Origin: Phalacrocorax aristotelis
Taxonomy: Eukaryota; Chordata; Aves; Suliformes; Phalacrocoracidae
Length of the DNA: 64,000 bases
Assembly: GCF_949628215.1 (NCBI RefSeq)
Contig: NC_134281.1
Coordinates: forward strand, 44,226,512 to 44,290,511
Direction of reading: 5' to 3'
Made by a program: the position numbers and the translations under genes. The notes beneath the pieces are model-generated. The model was not told the origin of the DNA and searched no databases. It saw only the letters and a program-made list of their open reading frames with translations. Shown piece after piece: positions 43,906 to 57,400 of this stretch (its first letter is position 1; each line of letters begins with the position of its first letter).

Positions 43906-46900
43906 GATGCAGCTACACTTGGCCCCATGGCTCAGCCCTGGTTTGGTATGTGGGGCTGGGAGCCAGCACCCAACCAAGCTGGAGCTCCAAAGCACTGATG
44001 TGTATGGCACGGAGATGCACGCAAAGGTGTGAGGAACCAGACGGGATGTTAAAATGAGTAAGTGGCTGTGGGTGGCTGCCTGGAGGTGCAGGAGCCATGG
44101 GAGGGATGCAATGCTCCCTCACTGCCTCGTTTGCATGCTGCAGGTGACCTTGAGTTTAACAACTTAATGAGCACTGTGCAATTACCAACACCATTTGCAT
44201 GGGCACTTTTCCTTGTTAGAAGGATGCCAAGTTACAGGTCCCAGTGCATGCTGGAAGTGACTTTATGCCTGTCTCTCCTGAGCCTTTTCACACTCTCTCT
44301 AGATGAGCAAAGGGGTCTCAGGGCTGCAGCATCCCATCTAGCACTGCACAGGCTGCCTGCAGAGCCCCGCTGCTCTGCCTGTGCAGGCAGCAGCCAAGCA
44401 GACCGCAGCAGGCAGGAGCTGCCCCGACCTTATCAGAGAGCAAGCATCTGCCGTTGGCTGCACCACACCTCGCCGCCCCCACAGCCCTGCAAGGGAGAAA
44501 GGATGGGGGCAGACGCTTGATTTCCCGGCTTGCTTAATCACAGGCATTCACTCCTGGGCGTAAATTTGTCTTGCAATTCGTGTGACAGGCAGGGAAGGAG
44601 CTGTTGGGGTTCAACTGTTGCTTCACTGCCTGGAGGTCTGGCAACAAAAGGGGCTAGCTCTCATTGCCGCCCAGATAACATTTTCCATCTGAAATGCTTT
44701 TGTGCTCATGCTTTTTTTTTGTTTTAGTCTTGTGTTTTTCTGATGTGAATAGAGCTCCAGGCAGGGACGCAGGAGACCTTTATCGAGGTTCGGTTGGAGT
44801 TTGAGTCCTCTTCCCAGAAGTATATGTACCTACAAGAAATAACTTCAACCCAAGCCCTGGGTAGCCCAGAGTTACTACAGACTGCTGTTTGTGTGCCCGT
44901 TTCTTTTACCTGCAATTACGGGGAAATTGCCATCGTGTAAGCAGCGGGCTGTATGAATAACCTTATTATTTGTTATTATTAGACCTAGATGTGTGTTTTT
45001 CTTGAGATCATATCTGCACAAGAAGGCACAGTAATAATAGCCTTTTGGATTGGCCAGGTTTAATTTCTATGGACTGTGAAACTCTTGAAGCAGGGTGCTG
45101 TTTATTGCTTACTTTTAAAATCAATGGTATTAACCAGACAGTCGCAGCAGAGAGACCTCTGCGTTGTCCGGGCTGAGTTCTTGTAAGGGCAGGCGGTCCT
45201 GTTGTGCTCGCTCTCCTCAGCTGGCATCAGCAAAAGGGTCTCTTGTTACAGCATGGTGTCAAGCTATCTTAAGAAGCAAGATTCCCCTTTTATGGAGTTA
45301 TTTTTCATGTGAGTTTAAGTACCGTGCCCATTTGCACTTCCCTTTTTCTGTTTTGCTCTGCTCTGTCTCTCACTGTCAGGTAGGGTGTGTAATATACATA
45401 GCAACAGCTTCTCAACTTGTGACAGCAGGGTGCTATCTGAATATGGAAAACATGACCAAGAATGGGTCAAGATATAGGAAAATATAATGTTTTCTCTTTG
45501 AGGACCTTATCAGGAGCTTTTCATCAAAGTCCAGGAGGAAGGAGCAAAATCAGGGCTGGGTTCCTTAATGCGCATCATGACCTACCAGAATTTTTTGGGC
45601 TGCTTATCAGGTGCTCATGCCCATGGGGATACAAGCACGTGTGGTTACAGAGCCACCCAGGCTGGCAGTCTCTGAAAAGATGAAAACAAAACCAAACTGA
45701 AGTGGTGCCTTGTCACACTTATGCGATTTGTGCTTTTGGTAGCGTGTTTTTTACTCCAAAAGTCACCTTGTGGTTGTTATTTTGCTCCACTTTCCAAGCA
45801 GCTGGTGGTGTGAGGCTTTGCTAAAAGCAAGAGGGCTGTAAGTGTGGGTGCGTGGCTGGAGAAAGGCAGGCAGCCAAGGACAGATAAAACGAGAACTCAA
45901 AATGTATCACTTTAGGGGGTCTTTTTAATTTTTGAATCTATGTATTGCAAAACAGTCTCAGGCTTTGGAAACAGAAGGATTTTGACATTTAGTGCTTGGT
46001 GTTGGCAATACTGGATAAAGGAGATAAAGGGGCCTGTGATGGAGTACACAAACTATTTGTGATCTGTTGTGCAACAGCTGTCAGTGAACCTGTGTCTTTG
46101 TGTGTTTAAAGTGTATTTCCTGACATTTACTGGCAATTTTAAAGGGATTTACCCTGCTGTTTCATAATCCCCAGTTCAGAGCAAAATGGCAGATTCTGGA
46201 GATCAGAAGACACCATTAATGCCATAGTCTGAGTTTCTAGATAGCTCAAGCCACCTAAATTCATCCTCTCAGGTACTGAGCCCAGTACCTTGTGTTCAGC
46301 TACAGCATGTCTTCTATACAGGCACGATACAAAGGTGGAAAGATCAACCACTAACCCAATGGTTTGTTCCAAGATCTGATCATTATCACTATTTAAAATA
46401 AAATGGGTAATTTACTTCTCCTTTTTCTTAGTCTGGCTTTGGCTAGAAGAAGAATTTATACCCAAACATTAATATAGAAGCAAACATTTCTTTATCCCTT
46501 CAAAAATAAATCAAAATATAGGCTAGATATGTATTGCAGTGAATTCATGTACAGAGAAAACAGAATATCCTTGCAGTGGTTTGATGCTGTGGTCTGCAGG
46601 TAGCTTGCAGACCACATTTGTAAAGTCATTTGGGTTGTATTGAGGTCAGTGTCATAACTTGAACATAATTTCTTTTAGTGGCTTTTCTTCTTTATAGATA
46701 TTTCTTCAGCCTTTGAAATCCAATGTCCCAAGCAAAATTAAACTGGCACAGAAAAGTGAAGTGGGAAGGGAGGGTTGTGCACATAAGGGGGGGAAGATTA
46801 AAAGGCATTTAACTGGAAGTGTGTGTGACAAATGGGAGTGGGCCTGGCTTGACCCCTTCTGGCTATTAAAAGGCTACATTGCAAGATAATTTAGGAAAAT

Positions 46901-49900
46901 ATTGTAGCTAGACAGAGGGTGTGAACCAAATGGTTCATACCGAGCCACTAATTTGAGTGCTGTAGTTTTGTAATGTGCTACTAACCCAAACCGTGGATCC
47001 CATCACTCTTGAATTTTTGGGCCTGGCTTCTATCACAGTATCAAACAGTGATATGTGAAAGTATTCAGAAGACAAAAGGGAGAAAATCCTTTTCAGAGCT
47101 ATAAAACCATCTTCTGTTGTAAGGAGCTTGATCATTTTTGGCAAGGTTTTCAAAGAAAACAGTGTCGAGATCCTCTCGATGAATAGGAACATTAATATAT
47201 TAGGTATGTATTATGTAAATCCATACTTCACTGGAGTGCTAGATAAGATAAATGGGAGCAAAGAGCAGGCTTTGAAGGCTGTTGGTGAGATTTTTCTGTG
47301 TGTGCTGTGCCCCTTGAAGGCTTGGTGCAGCACTCACAGCCCACGGGGACATTGAGGTCCTGCAGCCCCTTCCTGCTCCTGGTCGGCTCAAGAGGCTCCT
47401 GCAGCATCACCAACTAAATTTTGTCAACCCATGGTACAACCTTGCTCAGGCCACAGCACTGCAGCATTATACCTGAAAACCTCTTCTGTCCTCGTTTTGT
47501 TGTGAGGGGTTCCTTTGCAGTTTCAGTGCAGGTGGAGGAAAGCTCCTCCATGGCAAAAGCAGGCTGTGCAGCTCCTTTATGCCTCCCTGAACATTGTGTA
47601 GCATAGAGGGATCAAGGCACAGGTGGCCAGGGTTACAGCAAACCCCATTTGTGTGCTGAAGCAAATATTTGGGGAGGGTCTAGCTTGGCCCCTGCAAACA
47701 CACTTGAGGATCGCTGACAATGAATTATCGAGATGGAGACTCGAGAGCAGATAACCCCAGGGACTTGTGCATTGTATACAAATGCACGGCCTGCCCCTTG
47801 CATCTCACGTGAGGCGGCAGCAAGAGGGATGTTGGAGATCTTCCCTGATGCATCTCCATTTTCATGTCATATAGTTGTGCAAGACAGGATTGATATGGGG
47901 ACCCCCCATGCGTGGGGCCATGTGCTTCCCTTTCTCTTGCTCTGCTTCATCTCTTGACAAGCCCAACTGTTGCTCCATATACATAGTTTGCTTAAGTTGT
48001 CTTTCAGAAGCGTCTCCCTGTTTCCCCGCATATGCGCCCAGACCCCTCCAGTATCAACCCATCAGAGCAGTGCCTTGGCTTGTGTTCAGAAGATGCAAGC
48101 CCATGCACACCACCTTCAAGGCTGCTCCTCTGCTCAGCATTGGCTTTCCTGCTGCCCCATGGTGCTGGTGGCCAGCCATGCACCTGCGCTGACAGCGCCT
48201 GTGTTCATTGTCAGGGGCTTCACACTTTGAAGGCAATGCCAAAAGCTATCGGGTGGCCCATAAAATGCTTTGGCCTAGATGTGGAAAAAGATTTTTTTTC
48301 TTCTTTCACTTTTCATTTAGTTGCTGAGCACTTTCAACCAGGTTATTGAGATTGTTTGTGACCAGAAATCAGTCCAGGCTGAAAAAATGTAGGTGTACCT
48401 GTTTACATTATAAACCACAAATGTTTGTATCCTGCAACAAACATCTGGGAAGTGTCCAGACCAGACATTACAAATGTGTTAACTACCCTGAGTTAACCGG
48501 TAATCAATTTGGGGCTAAAAAGCCGAGTGTGGACCTTTCCTCTGAGACTGCTGTTTATAACGGGGCTTTCATTGAGATCCTGACCTAGAAGCGTAATTAA
48601 ACCATGGCACATTCTTGACTTTCAAACAAACTTCTGGGAGCTCGCCAGCGCAGAGCACAGACACAGATTTTACCAGGATTGAAACGGGGCGGCGATGTAC
48701 CACCTCTTTCATTAACTGTTGTTGACAGTGAAAATGCCTGCCCGGTAGAAATTGTGAATTACACAGACGGCCCTTTAAGGCTCTGCTAATAAACACATGA
48801 AAGGGTTTGAGGGAACTATATGAAAATACTGGTCTATTGAAATCCTTTTTAGTGCCACCAGTTTGGGAGAAGGTGTATTATTCAGAGCTGGAATTTCTAA
48901 TAATTAACGTGCGTCTTTCGTAATTAAGACGCTGCTTTTGATTTTTGCAGTCCAAGTTTGCTCCAATTTTTCCGTCAATACCGGGCTGTATCACCAGGCA
49001 GTGGGAAACCATAGTCATGACCTGCCGGAGTTGCTCTGATGGAGCTGAGGGGTTTGGGTTTTCCAAGCAAATGCTAAGGAAGGACAGTAGATGGTGCTGT
49101 TATTCTCTTTTTGGAGGGCAGAGATGGCAGGCTAGAGAGGCAGAACTACGGCTGTACACAAGGTGTTACCGGTCCACAGTGCCCCCAAATCATAAATCAG
49201 GCTTCTTCGAATCGTGGTATTTGGCCTTCAGAAAATCTTCAGATTAAATCAAAAGGCGTCCTTTTCTACAGCTTGTGCATTTTGCTCTTTCAGATGAGAT
49301 TTGGAGGTCACATTTTCAAGCTTTTTGTCGGAATCATGTTGTTTGAAATTTATCTTTTTTTATTTTTTTCTTTGCAATAATGTGAAGTGGAATCCTCTAA
49401 TCATTTCAGGAGCCAGCAAGATTTAGGGAAACTAAATTAAATTAAGGAGAAACACCACGATTGTGAAACTTGGCAGCAGTACAGAAGCTGGTTTCAAAAC
49501 AGACTGGACTTGAGGGTTGTTGGCAAATTGAATGCATCTGACTCCGAGTGATTTGGGATGCCAGGAATGGGTGTGTGACCACACAGCTTCCTAGCCTGTG
49601 GATCACTGAGGCACTCACTGCTTGAGGAATGACCCTCCTGGCCCACATCAATCTGGATACCCAATTTCTTGAACAGCAGCAAATGCTGTATCAGGATGAC
49701 ACTTATCAGCCAATATTTTAAAATGACCTGAAGATTTATGAGGCTTGATTCTTCCCAGTGTCATTGGAGAGGGTGGAATTTGTACCCCTTTGAATTTCAC
49801 TTTTATTTGCCTCTCTCCGCAAAGACAGGTCTAAGTCCAGCTTTAGCAAACATTTCTTAACAGGGCAGCAATGATTGTGCAAGTTGGACAACCTGGTGCT

Positions 49901-52900
49901 GGTGAAGGGTGCCAGTGTGTGAAAGCAGGCAGGAGATGTGGCAGCGTTCCTGCCCATAACCTCCTCCTGCCTTGGGGTGGGCTCGGCAATGCCTGCAGCT
50001 CCCTCCCTGCAACTTGCAGCCCCTCTTGTTGTGTTTTCTCCAGCAGCAGCTGATGATGCTAAAAATAGTCTTGAACAGGGTAGTGGTGGTTCAGCTTTGG
50101 ACTTCCCAGAAGTTTACTGGTATTCTGACCTTGAGACTCCAGTTGAGGCCACCTGATGCACAGCATGTAACTTTGCTCTGATTTCCCTGTTTGGTGGGGA
50201 ACAATCTCAGATAATGTACAGATAACAATCAGTGGACTGAACAGAGTTCACTTCCTTATTTTAGGATTGCTATAGACAGGCTCATTATTGGCTCTAAGAA
50301 ATACAATAGGCAGGGCCTGGTCCTTCCCTGCTGCATGTCCCCTCTCCAGAAGAGCTACTGCCAGTTCCTCCGCATGATGGAAAAGTAAAGTTGTTCCTGT
50401 AGGTCTGAGGGGGCAGCAGTAGTTTGACGCTGGGCTGTGCATCAAAATGAGAGTGCAACTGCGTGCACTTTAGACATCAAATTGCTCTGCAACATTGTTC
50501 CTGTTTGCAGCACATCAACAAAAGCAGGAGAGATTCTCTACGCCTGCAAGCAGGGCAGGCCGGAGTGTGGGGGACACAACCTGCGCAGCCAAGGACAAGC
50601 CCCAGGAGCACAGGGTCCATGCTGACGAAGGGCAGTGCGGCTTGCTGGGCTGTCGCTGCACCCCAGCAGTAATGTTGGACTAATGAAACACATCGTAGGG
50701 ACTAATTAAAGTTGTGCTGGGCCAAGGGGAGTGGGATGGGGTAAGTGGGACTGTAAGGGCAGGCTACAGATCCGTTCCCTGCTCCAACAAATAGATATTT
50801 TACATTAAATAACGTGTGGGAGAAACTAATTCTGTGAACCTCAGAGCAGAAACCAGAACTGCCTCCCTTCCCTCCTCTATCTCCAAACCCACCCCGTGTA
50901 CCAAGTAGAAACACGAGCTCTCAACAGACTCCTCTTTCCCCAAACCAGACCTTACTGTCCTCCTCAGACATGCTCTTCCATGGACGGTGGGAAAAAGTAA
51001 AAACAGGAACTATTTTACTTTTTCTTTTGTTTTTTTGACAGAAGCAATACCCTTTGGCCCAGATCATAATGCCTGGTCATGCTGAATGAGGAAGAGCTGC
51101 TCTCAATTTTAAATTATTGCCATGTAATGAGCAGATGTCCATGGAGCCGTGTCCCACAGATACAAAGGTGGCAGCATCCAGTTCCTGCCCCTTTTTCTGT
51201 TACAGGAGTAGTCTTAAAGAGCTTGTTCTCTTAAAATGACAATAAAACACAATTCCTGTTTTAATATTGTTGGGTTCTGAAATATCTCAGTTAACGTTTA
51301 AATCTGGGCAAGGACAAGTGTTACTACAAATACTTTATCTTCCCATAGATTGTATCAGTGCTGCATTCCTTGATCAGCAGGGGTCTGGTCCAGCTTAGAC
51401 AGGAAAGTGGTGAAAACGTCGTGAGATCAGTTGGTCTCCCAAAATGTGGGGCAAATTTCACAGATAACATAAATGCAATTGGTTCAGTTAATTTCTATAA
51501 AGAAAAAAAAAAACTTCAGTCCATAGCAGGAATTTAGAATCTGACTGAGAGGAAAAGCTGAGCCCTAAATGGATAGCTGTTGCATGGTGTATTCAATAAT
51601 TGCATTTATGAATAAACAATTAATTATTACCAGTGAATCTCTTGCGTATTATTGACAAAGGCACAGAAGCTGTTTTTTGGTGCTGCTGACTTACCCATTG
51701 TCAAGTGTGAACGGAGCAATTGTAGTGGCTGCTCCCTTAAGAAACTGTCCAAGATTCAGACTTATTTGTGCCCCCGTGGACTGCATCAACTAACAGGACA
51801 ATCTTTTTGTCATGAAAATGCAACACCAGTAGCCTGAGGGGTCTTGTAAATGCAAATATAAAATTATAAATTAAATTTCCTTTTAAGTACAGGAAAGGCT
51901 TGTTTGTCTGTTTGCTGTTACAATGACAGGTCTCTTCTTTTTTTCGTTCCTTGCTTTAAACTCGAAATTGAATTTAACCCAGGGAATTTGAATGAGGATC
52001 ATTTTCAATCAGCAGACTTGGGGATGCGGGGAGCCTGAAGCCAGCTGCCAAAAGCCGTGGGCTCCTCTCGCAAGGACCAGGCTCTGAAGGGTGCAGGGAA
52101 GGGTAGATGCTTGGCCCCGCAGCAGAGGTGGTGAGCTGGGCTGGGCAGCGTGCTGGCAGCTGGCACAGGGCTCACCCCCTCAGCTGGGGGAGAATTTGCA
52201 CGTGAGGATTCTTTCCACTCGCTTCAGGCATCTGAGGAGCCTAAATTAGGCACCCGTACCTCTGCCACGGTCTGGGGACAGAGAGAAAGTCCTTGAGATG
52301 TGTCCTCCAGAGGCAGCTTGGCCCCTGAGTGGATGACCATCACTGAGGGGCACCATTTTGGGCCAAAACTGATGGGTTTGTGCTCAGTGCCATGGGGCGA
52401 TACCGGGCAAAAGAGAGCTGTCTCCTCAAAAGTAAGGCGGGAGATGGCACCTGAGTGCACGTCACTGAGGCATAATGAAAGAACTGGAGGAAAGTCCAAG
52501 GTTTGTTTTCCCCTTTCTTTTTATACCACACATATAAAAGTAAAATATGAAAACAGCCACTTCACTTTCTTCCTCCCAGGCTGGCCCAAATAAGCCCAGG
52601 TATGTGTCTAAACAGATTCCTGGAAAACCTGCCCTCGCCAAGGTGCAATCTCTAGTGCTCAGATTGTAGTCTGCGGCTCTGCAGAAAGCAGCAGGGAAGT
52701 GTGTCCTTGCTGGTGGGGTCCTACCTGCCCTCCGTCCCTGCCTTCCGGGCCTGCTTGCCTCTGCAGGCAGCAAAACACCAGGAACCGGGCAGGATGTGCA
52801 CCTCAGCGCAGGATTTGGCCTGGCTGTGGTTTGCCAGCACAGAAACGGAAGGCTGAGGTCAGGTCAGATACAAGACCAAAAAAAAAAAAAGATGAAAAGT

Positions 52901-53700
52901 GGTTAGATACTGTCCTGAGCAGTTTCCTGTGGTACCACACACTCATTCCCACTGCCCGTGCCCCTCGCTGCCCTGCTTGGAGCTGCTAGCATCGCCATCC
53001 TGCCAGCTGGGCTTCCTAGGAAACCTTTTGTTTAATTTCTTGGTGATTTTTAATTAGACCAAAGGGGTGATTACCCAGCATAAATAATCCCTCACCCCAC
53101 TCCAAGTGCTCTCGTTACACTCATTTCATGAAGGTGGTGTTGCTGGTGCAGGAGGGCGAAGCTGCTACAGTTCAGTGGTGGTACTCGGTGGGCAGGTGGC
53201 ACGGCTGAACCCGTCCTCCAGCCCCGAGCAGGCAGGGCAGGATCCGGCCCTGCGGGCAGGCCCGTTGGGGTCTGCCAGGCACCAGGGTCTGTGGGTTCAT
53301 CACACACCGCGTCCCCCCGAAAAGGCTCTGCCTCAGCACGTGGAGCAGAGCTGGAGGGCAGGAAGCAAAGCCAGGAGAAAAATGTTTAAAGTTTTCTGTT
53401 ACTGGTTTTCTCCCCTCCGCACCGTTACCACCTTTCGGGAGTCCTCCAGCCTTGGATCGGCTGGCTGTTTTCCTTCCCCCCGCCCTCCCATAGCACTCCT
53501 CTCTCTGGTTTGTAAACGCTAGAGGCTCCCTCCTTCTGGAACTTTAGTTCCTGGCTCTTTTTTTTTTTTTTTTTCTTAACTTCCCTCAGGAAAAAAATGT
53601 GGAGTTAATTATCTATGTAAAATGTCAGATGCAGGAAAGGGGCTGTGCTTACTTGGATATCCCATCCGAGGCGAAGTGACTGATTTTTTTTTTTATTTTT
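43906..53700. other. Intergenic region upstream of PLPP3
   Basis: I see no recognised gene or transposon. Some segments look like candidate conserved regulatory elements by their balanced composition and homeobox-type or octamer words (44150-44260, 48895-49085, 51570-51655), but this needs alignment to confirm. All open frames here are short and lack motifs. Confidence 0.55.
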
Positions 53701-54199
53701 TTCCCCCCTTCTTTTTTCCGTTTTTTTTCCTAAGGGGTGGAAAGGAACTCGCGAAATAAAAGTGCAGCAACGAGCCGGTGGCTTCTCAGAGCGACGGGGC
53801 GGGCACGGCGGGAGCCCCCAGCGCAGCGCGGAGCGGAGCGGAGCGCCGCCGAGCCCACCTGCCCGCGGCAGCCAGCAGCGCCCGGCTCCTCGCTCCGCAC
53901 CTTTTTCCCCCGCGTACTGAGATCTTGACACACACATATATATATATATAAAAAATATTTTTTTTAATCCCTTCCCCGGGCTTTTCCTCCAGGACTTTTC
54001 CACCGCCTTGGGACACCCACAAACTTCTCCCTCGCTCCCCCTACCCTCTCGCCCCTCCTTTGCTGGTGGTTTTGTGCTTGTTTTGGTTTTGTTTTGTTAT
54101 TTTTTTTAAACTTTTTTTCCTTTGGGAAGACCCGCCTGCCTTTCGCCGCCCGTGCCCCACCGGGGAGGCCGGGCAGCACCTCCCCGGCGCACCGCGTGC

Positions 54200-54290
54200 G
54201 AGCCCGGCGGCTCGGCCCGGCCCGGCTCGGCGCGGCCCGGCTCGGCGCGGCACGGCCCGGCTCGCCTCGCCTCGGCACGGCACGGATCGG
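54200..54290 (+). repeat. GC-rich short tandem repeat in PLPP3 5' UTR
   Basis: Imperfect copies of a CGGCCCGGCTCGGCG-like word follow one another just before the start codon, then shorter CGGCACGG and CTCGC units. This region is probably transcribed as 5' UTR. Confidence 0.75.
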
Positions 54291-54306
54291 GCGCTCGCCC
54301 CCGATA

Positions 54307-54445
54307 ATGCAGAGCTACAAGTACGATAAGGCGATCCCGCCGGAGAGCAAGAATGGGGGCAGCCCGGCGCTGAACAACAACCCGGCCAAGAGCAGCAGCA
54401 AGAAAGCCCTGCTCATCTGCCTCGACTTCCTCTGCCTCGTCATGG
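54307..54445 (+). CDS. PLPP3: PLPP3 coding exon 1 (residues 1-46, partial gene)
   Basis: This exon starts phospholipid phosphatase 3 (PPAP2B, LPP3), a six-pass membrane enzyme of plasma membrane and endomembranes that dephosphorylates lysophosphatidic acid, sphingosine-1-phosphate and phosphatidic acid. The sequence MQSYKYDKAIPPESKNGG, then SPALNNNP and SKKALLICLDFLCLVM, matches the vertebrate PLPP3 N-terminus, a cytosolic tail followed by the beginning of transmembrane helix 1. ATG has A at -3. The donor is ATGG|GTGAGC with GT at 54446-54447, leaving a phase-1 split codon expected to encode Ala in exon 2. The other exons, with the phosphatase motifs, lie beyond 64000. Human PLPP3 has PRRSGSKR where this has PAKSSSKK, as I recall it. 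Confidence 0.95.
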
Positions 54446-57400
54446 GTGAGCAGCCGCGGGGGCTCCGCGCCCCTTCCCCCCGCTCCTCTCCCCTCCAAAC
54501 CCCCCCGGACCCCCACTTCGGGCAAGTTTCGCGGAGGGAGGGCGGGCAGAGCTCGGCCGTGCCCCGGCCGCGCCGCTCCCCAAACAAAAGCGGAGCGGGG
54601 CCGCCGGCCGAGCCAAGGCGAGGCGCGGAGCGGGCAGCGGCGGGGCCGGGGAGCGCGGGGCCGGGCGGCGGGGAGCGCGTCCCGCCGCGGCCACAGCGGG
54701 GCTGGCGGGGGGAGTGGGGCAGCTGGCTCTCCGCGCGGAGGGGTGGGCACAGCACACACACACAGCCGCCTCTCAACCCTACTTACTGATTATTATTTTA
54801 TTTATTTGTGGTTTCCCCCACTGCCGTGTCCTGAGCCGGCGCTGGGGGGAACTGGGGGTGGGGGGGCAGCCCCGCCGCCGGCGGTGCGCAGGGGGCACTG
54901 TGGGCTCGGGGATGCGCCCCGGCCCCCGGAGGTGCCCCCCGGGCCGTGCCCCGCACCCCGGCGCACGGCCAGCCGCACGGCGGTCGGCGCCAGGACCAGC
55001 TCCAGGTGGAGGTAGTGCTCTACGGCTGCGACCAACCCCCCGGCTCGGGTCTGGGCATTTTTTTGTTAATAGCGAAAAAACGCAACTCTTGCTACTCTAG
55101 TTACTCTGTGTTGCTCTGATGTCGGGTTTGCTAGTGGTTGTGTCTTCCCTCTCCCCTTCTTGCACCCAGTGCAGGCATCTCGCTAAACTCATTGCTTTGA
55201 AAGATTGCTTTGAAGTGCTCTCAGGCACCTCGAAGTCCGTGGCAGAGGTCTTAGTTTGCTAGCCTGCTTGCCTTTTGGGAAAAGATACGGCCTGCAAGGA
55301 AACTGTCAACAGTCTGTCTCAAAAAGATTTTGCATGCCAAAACATCAACTGTTCAATTGTGGCTGCAATGCTGAATATTTAATTGACAGACACAGGCAGG
55401 GGAAATCAACTGGCTTCCAACAAAGAGATTAATAACACAACAGCACGTGAGTTTAATACTCCAGACACCACGGACTTTAAAACAATTGTTTCTGCTTAGA
55501 GCCCATTTTTTAAGGACTGTCAGTTTGATTTAATTTTTACGTAGTTTATTGATCATCTGGTCTATATTATGAGGCACTAATACATTAAGAAGAGGGGCAT
55601 GGTTTTCTCTTTATATTCCCACAGGAATAGAGGCCAGTGCAGAAAGCTTCATCTCCTTGTATCTGGAAAAAATAAAAATACTTGATATCCCATATATGAA
55701 ACTAATATAAGTAGAAACATAACTAGCTTGACTTACCTCACTTATTTAAACAGAAGGTTGGATTCCTAGTAAAACAGCTCCTAGGAGTCAGAATTTTTAA
55801 ACTTTTATTTACACAAGTTTTCTTTGGGCGTTCCTGGTATAAATGCTATTTGAATGGGTAAAGGGTTTTTCTTCCCGGTCTCTAGACTAAGGGTCCTAGC
55901 TGCAAAAGCAGTTAGTTGACATGTGGTATTCTACTTGTGATAGTTTGGGTAAACAGAGTTTATCAAGCATCACTGGAAGGTATTGTTAGTGGGGGATAAT
56001 GTGATACAGCAAAAGCTGTGATTGTTGCTTTGTTTCATATTACTACAGGTGGAAATCAGAAAGTAAACACCAGAGTAGGTTTGTTTGGGGTTGGTTTTGG
56101 TTTTGGTTTTTTTTTAGTGTGAGAAGCATTTAAAAGTAAGAACATGAATTCAACAGCTGAAGGAAATTTTAGATCTGGCTGATCACTGGCAGGTGAAGGG
56201 CACGGGTGGGACATGGTAAGAGAGGTGATTACATGATGGATAGCCCATGATGTGTGTTTGGGTTTTCCAAATACACCCAGACCAGTAGTGTCAGACTTGC
56301 TGGTGGATGACTGGGCATGAGGTGCTGTGAAAGCTGGCTGCCCTGCTCACAGGAGGCTTGGCTTGCTCTTCTCTCTGCCTTTTGCTGGGGAAGACGAAAA
56401 GCTTATAGTTCCCAAGCACTTGATTCCCATTTTTGTTCTTCCTGAGCTTGTAAATAAAAATTTAAAAAAAAAACCCACCACCAAACCAAAACACTTTGAA
56501 GGTGAAAAAAAAGGTGCTCTATTTGAAGCCAGTAACAGGAAGTTGGACAGATACAAGTTGATGAGTATTTACACGTTCAGTAAAAAATGGAGTCCTATGT
56601 AAGATAATGAGAAGCGGAATTGGGTAAAATGACTTGTTTTGAGGTGGATGTACTCAGTAGAGGTCTTCTCCTGGTGCATGTAGGCACATAGCCAGTGGCC
56701 TCCAGTGCAGTTAAATTGAGTTATGCCTCTTGAGCGGCTGCCCAAAGACATTCAGAGTAGCAGGGAAACAGAAGGCTTTTTCTCATTTGAGGGCCGCTTT
56801 AGGAAATACTAAAACCGGTCATTAGATTTGCAGAGGCCTGTGATGCTGCGTTGGCTTCTGCTGCAGGTACTGCCATAATTCTGACCTGAATCTGTTTTCT
56901 ATGTGGGGGGAGGGAATGAAAAGAATAAACTATGGCTGAAATGTCTTTCAGAAATGACACACCTCAGCGCCCTGTGAGGTGGTAGATGTGTACAAACCCT
57001 TCTTTGTTTACATACAAATTTAAACAAATTACCCAGAACACAATTATCATAAAGACCTAAGAAAGTCAGAAGTAAAGCAGAGCTATCAGGAGCTTCCTTC
57101 AGCTTTATTTTGGCACGAAGGGTTAGAAAGATCCACTTTGTACTTTCATTAAGTACAATGATTATCTTGATAGTAGATGCATAAGGGGAAGATTTGTATC
57201 TTTGTTCCTTGGGGATCACGGCTAGCAAAGTTGTGGAGCCATTGGCAGAAGTGCCATGGGCAGAAGTGTGTCGCTGGTGGAGTAGGTTGGCTGAAGATCC
57301 TCTGAACCAGACCCCCCATTTCTCCTGCATTTCCAACTTGTGCTGGGTTGGCAGGGAGCTGAATATTTCTGAACGCCCCACTCCTCCAATGCGTGCACTC

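Larger units (their letters stand above)
53740..55030. promoter_or_regulatory. CpG island and probable promoter of PLPP3
   Basis: GC content and CG dinucleotide density rise sharply around PLPP3 exon 1 and fall again after about 55030. An AT-rich island inside it, TATATATATATATAAAAAAT at about 53937-53955, lies some 355-370 bp before the start codon and could act as a TATA element or be a simple repeat. The transcription start cannot be fixed from sequence. Confidence 0.75.

Noticed and set aside
54106-54759. Long minus-strand frames of 150-217 residues antisense to PLPP3 exon 1.
   Set aside because: They mirror the GC-rich CpG island and the real coding exon on the other strand; there are no motifs or splice context.
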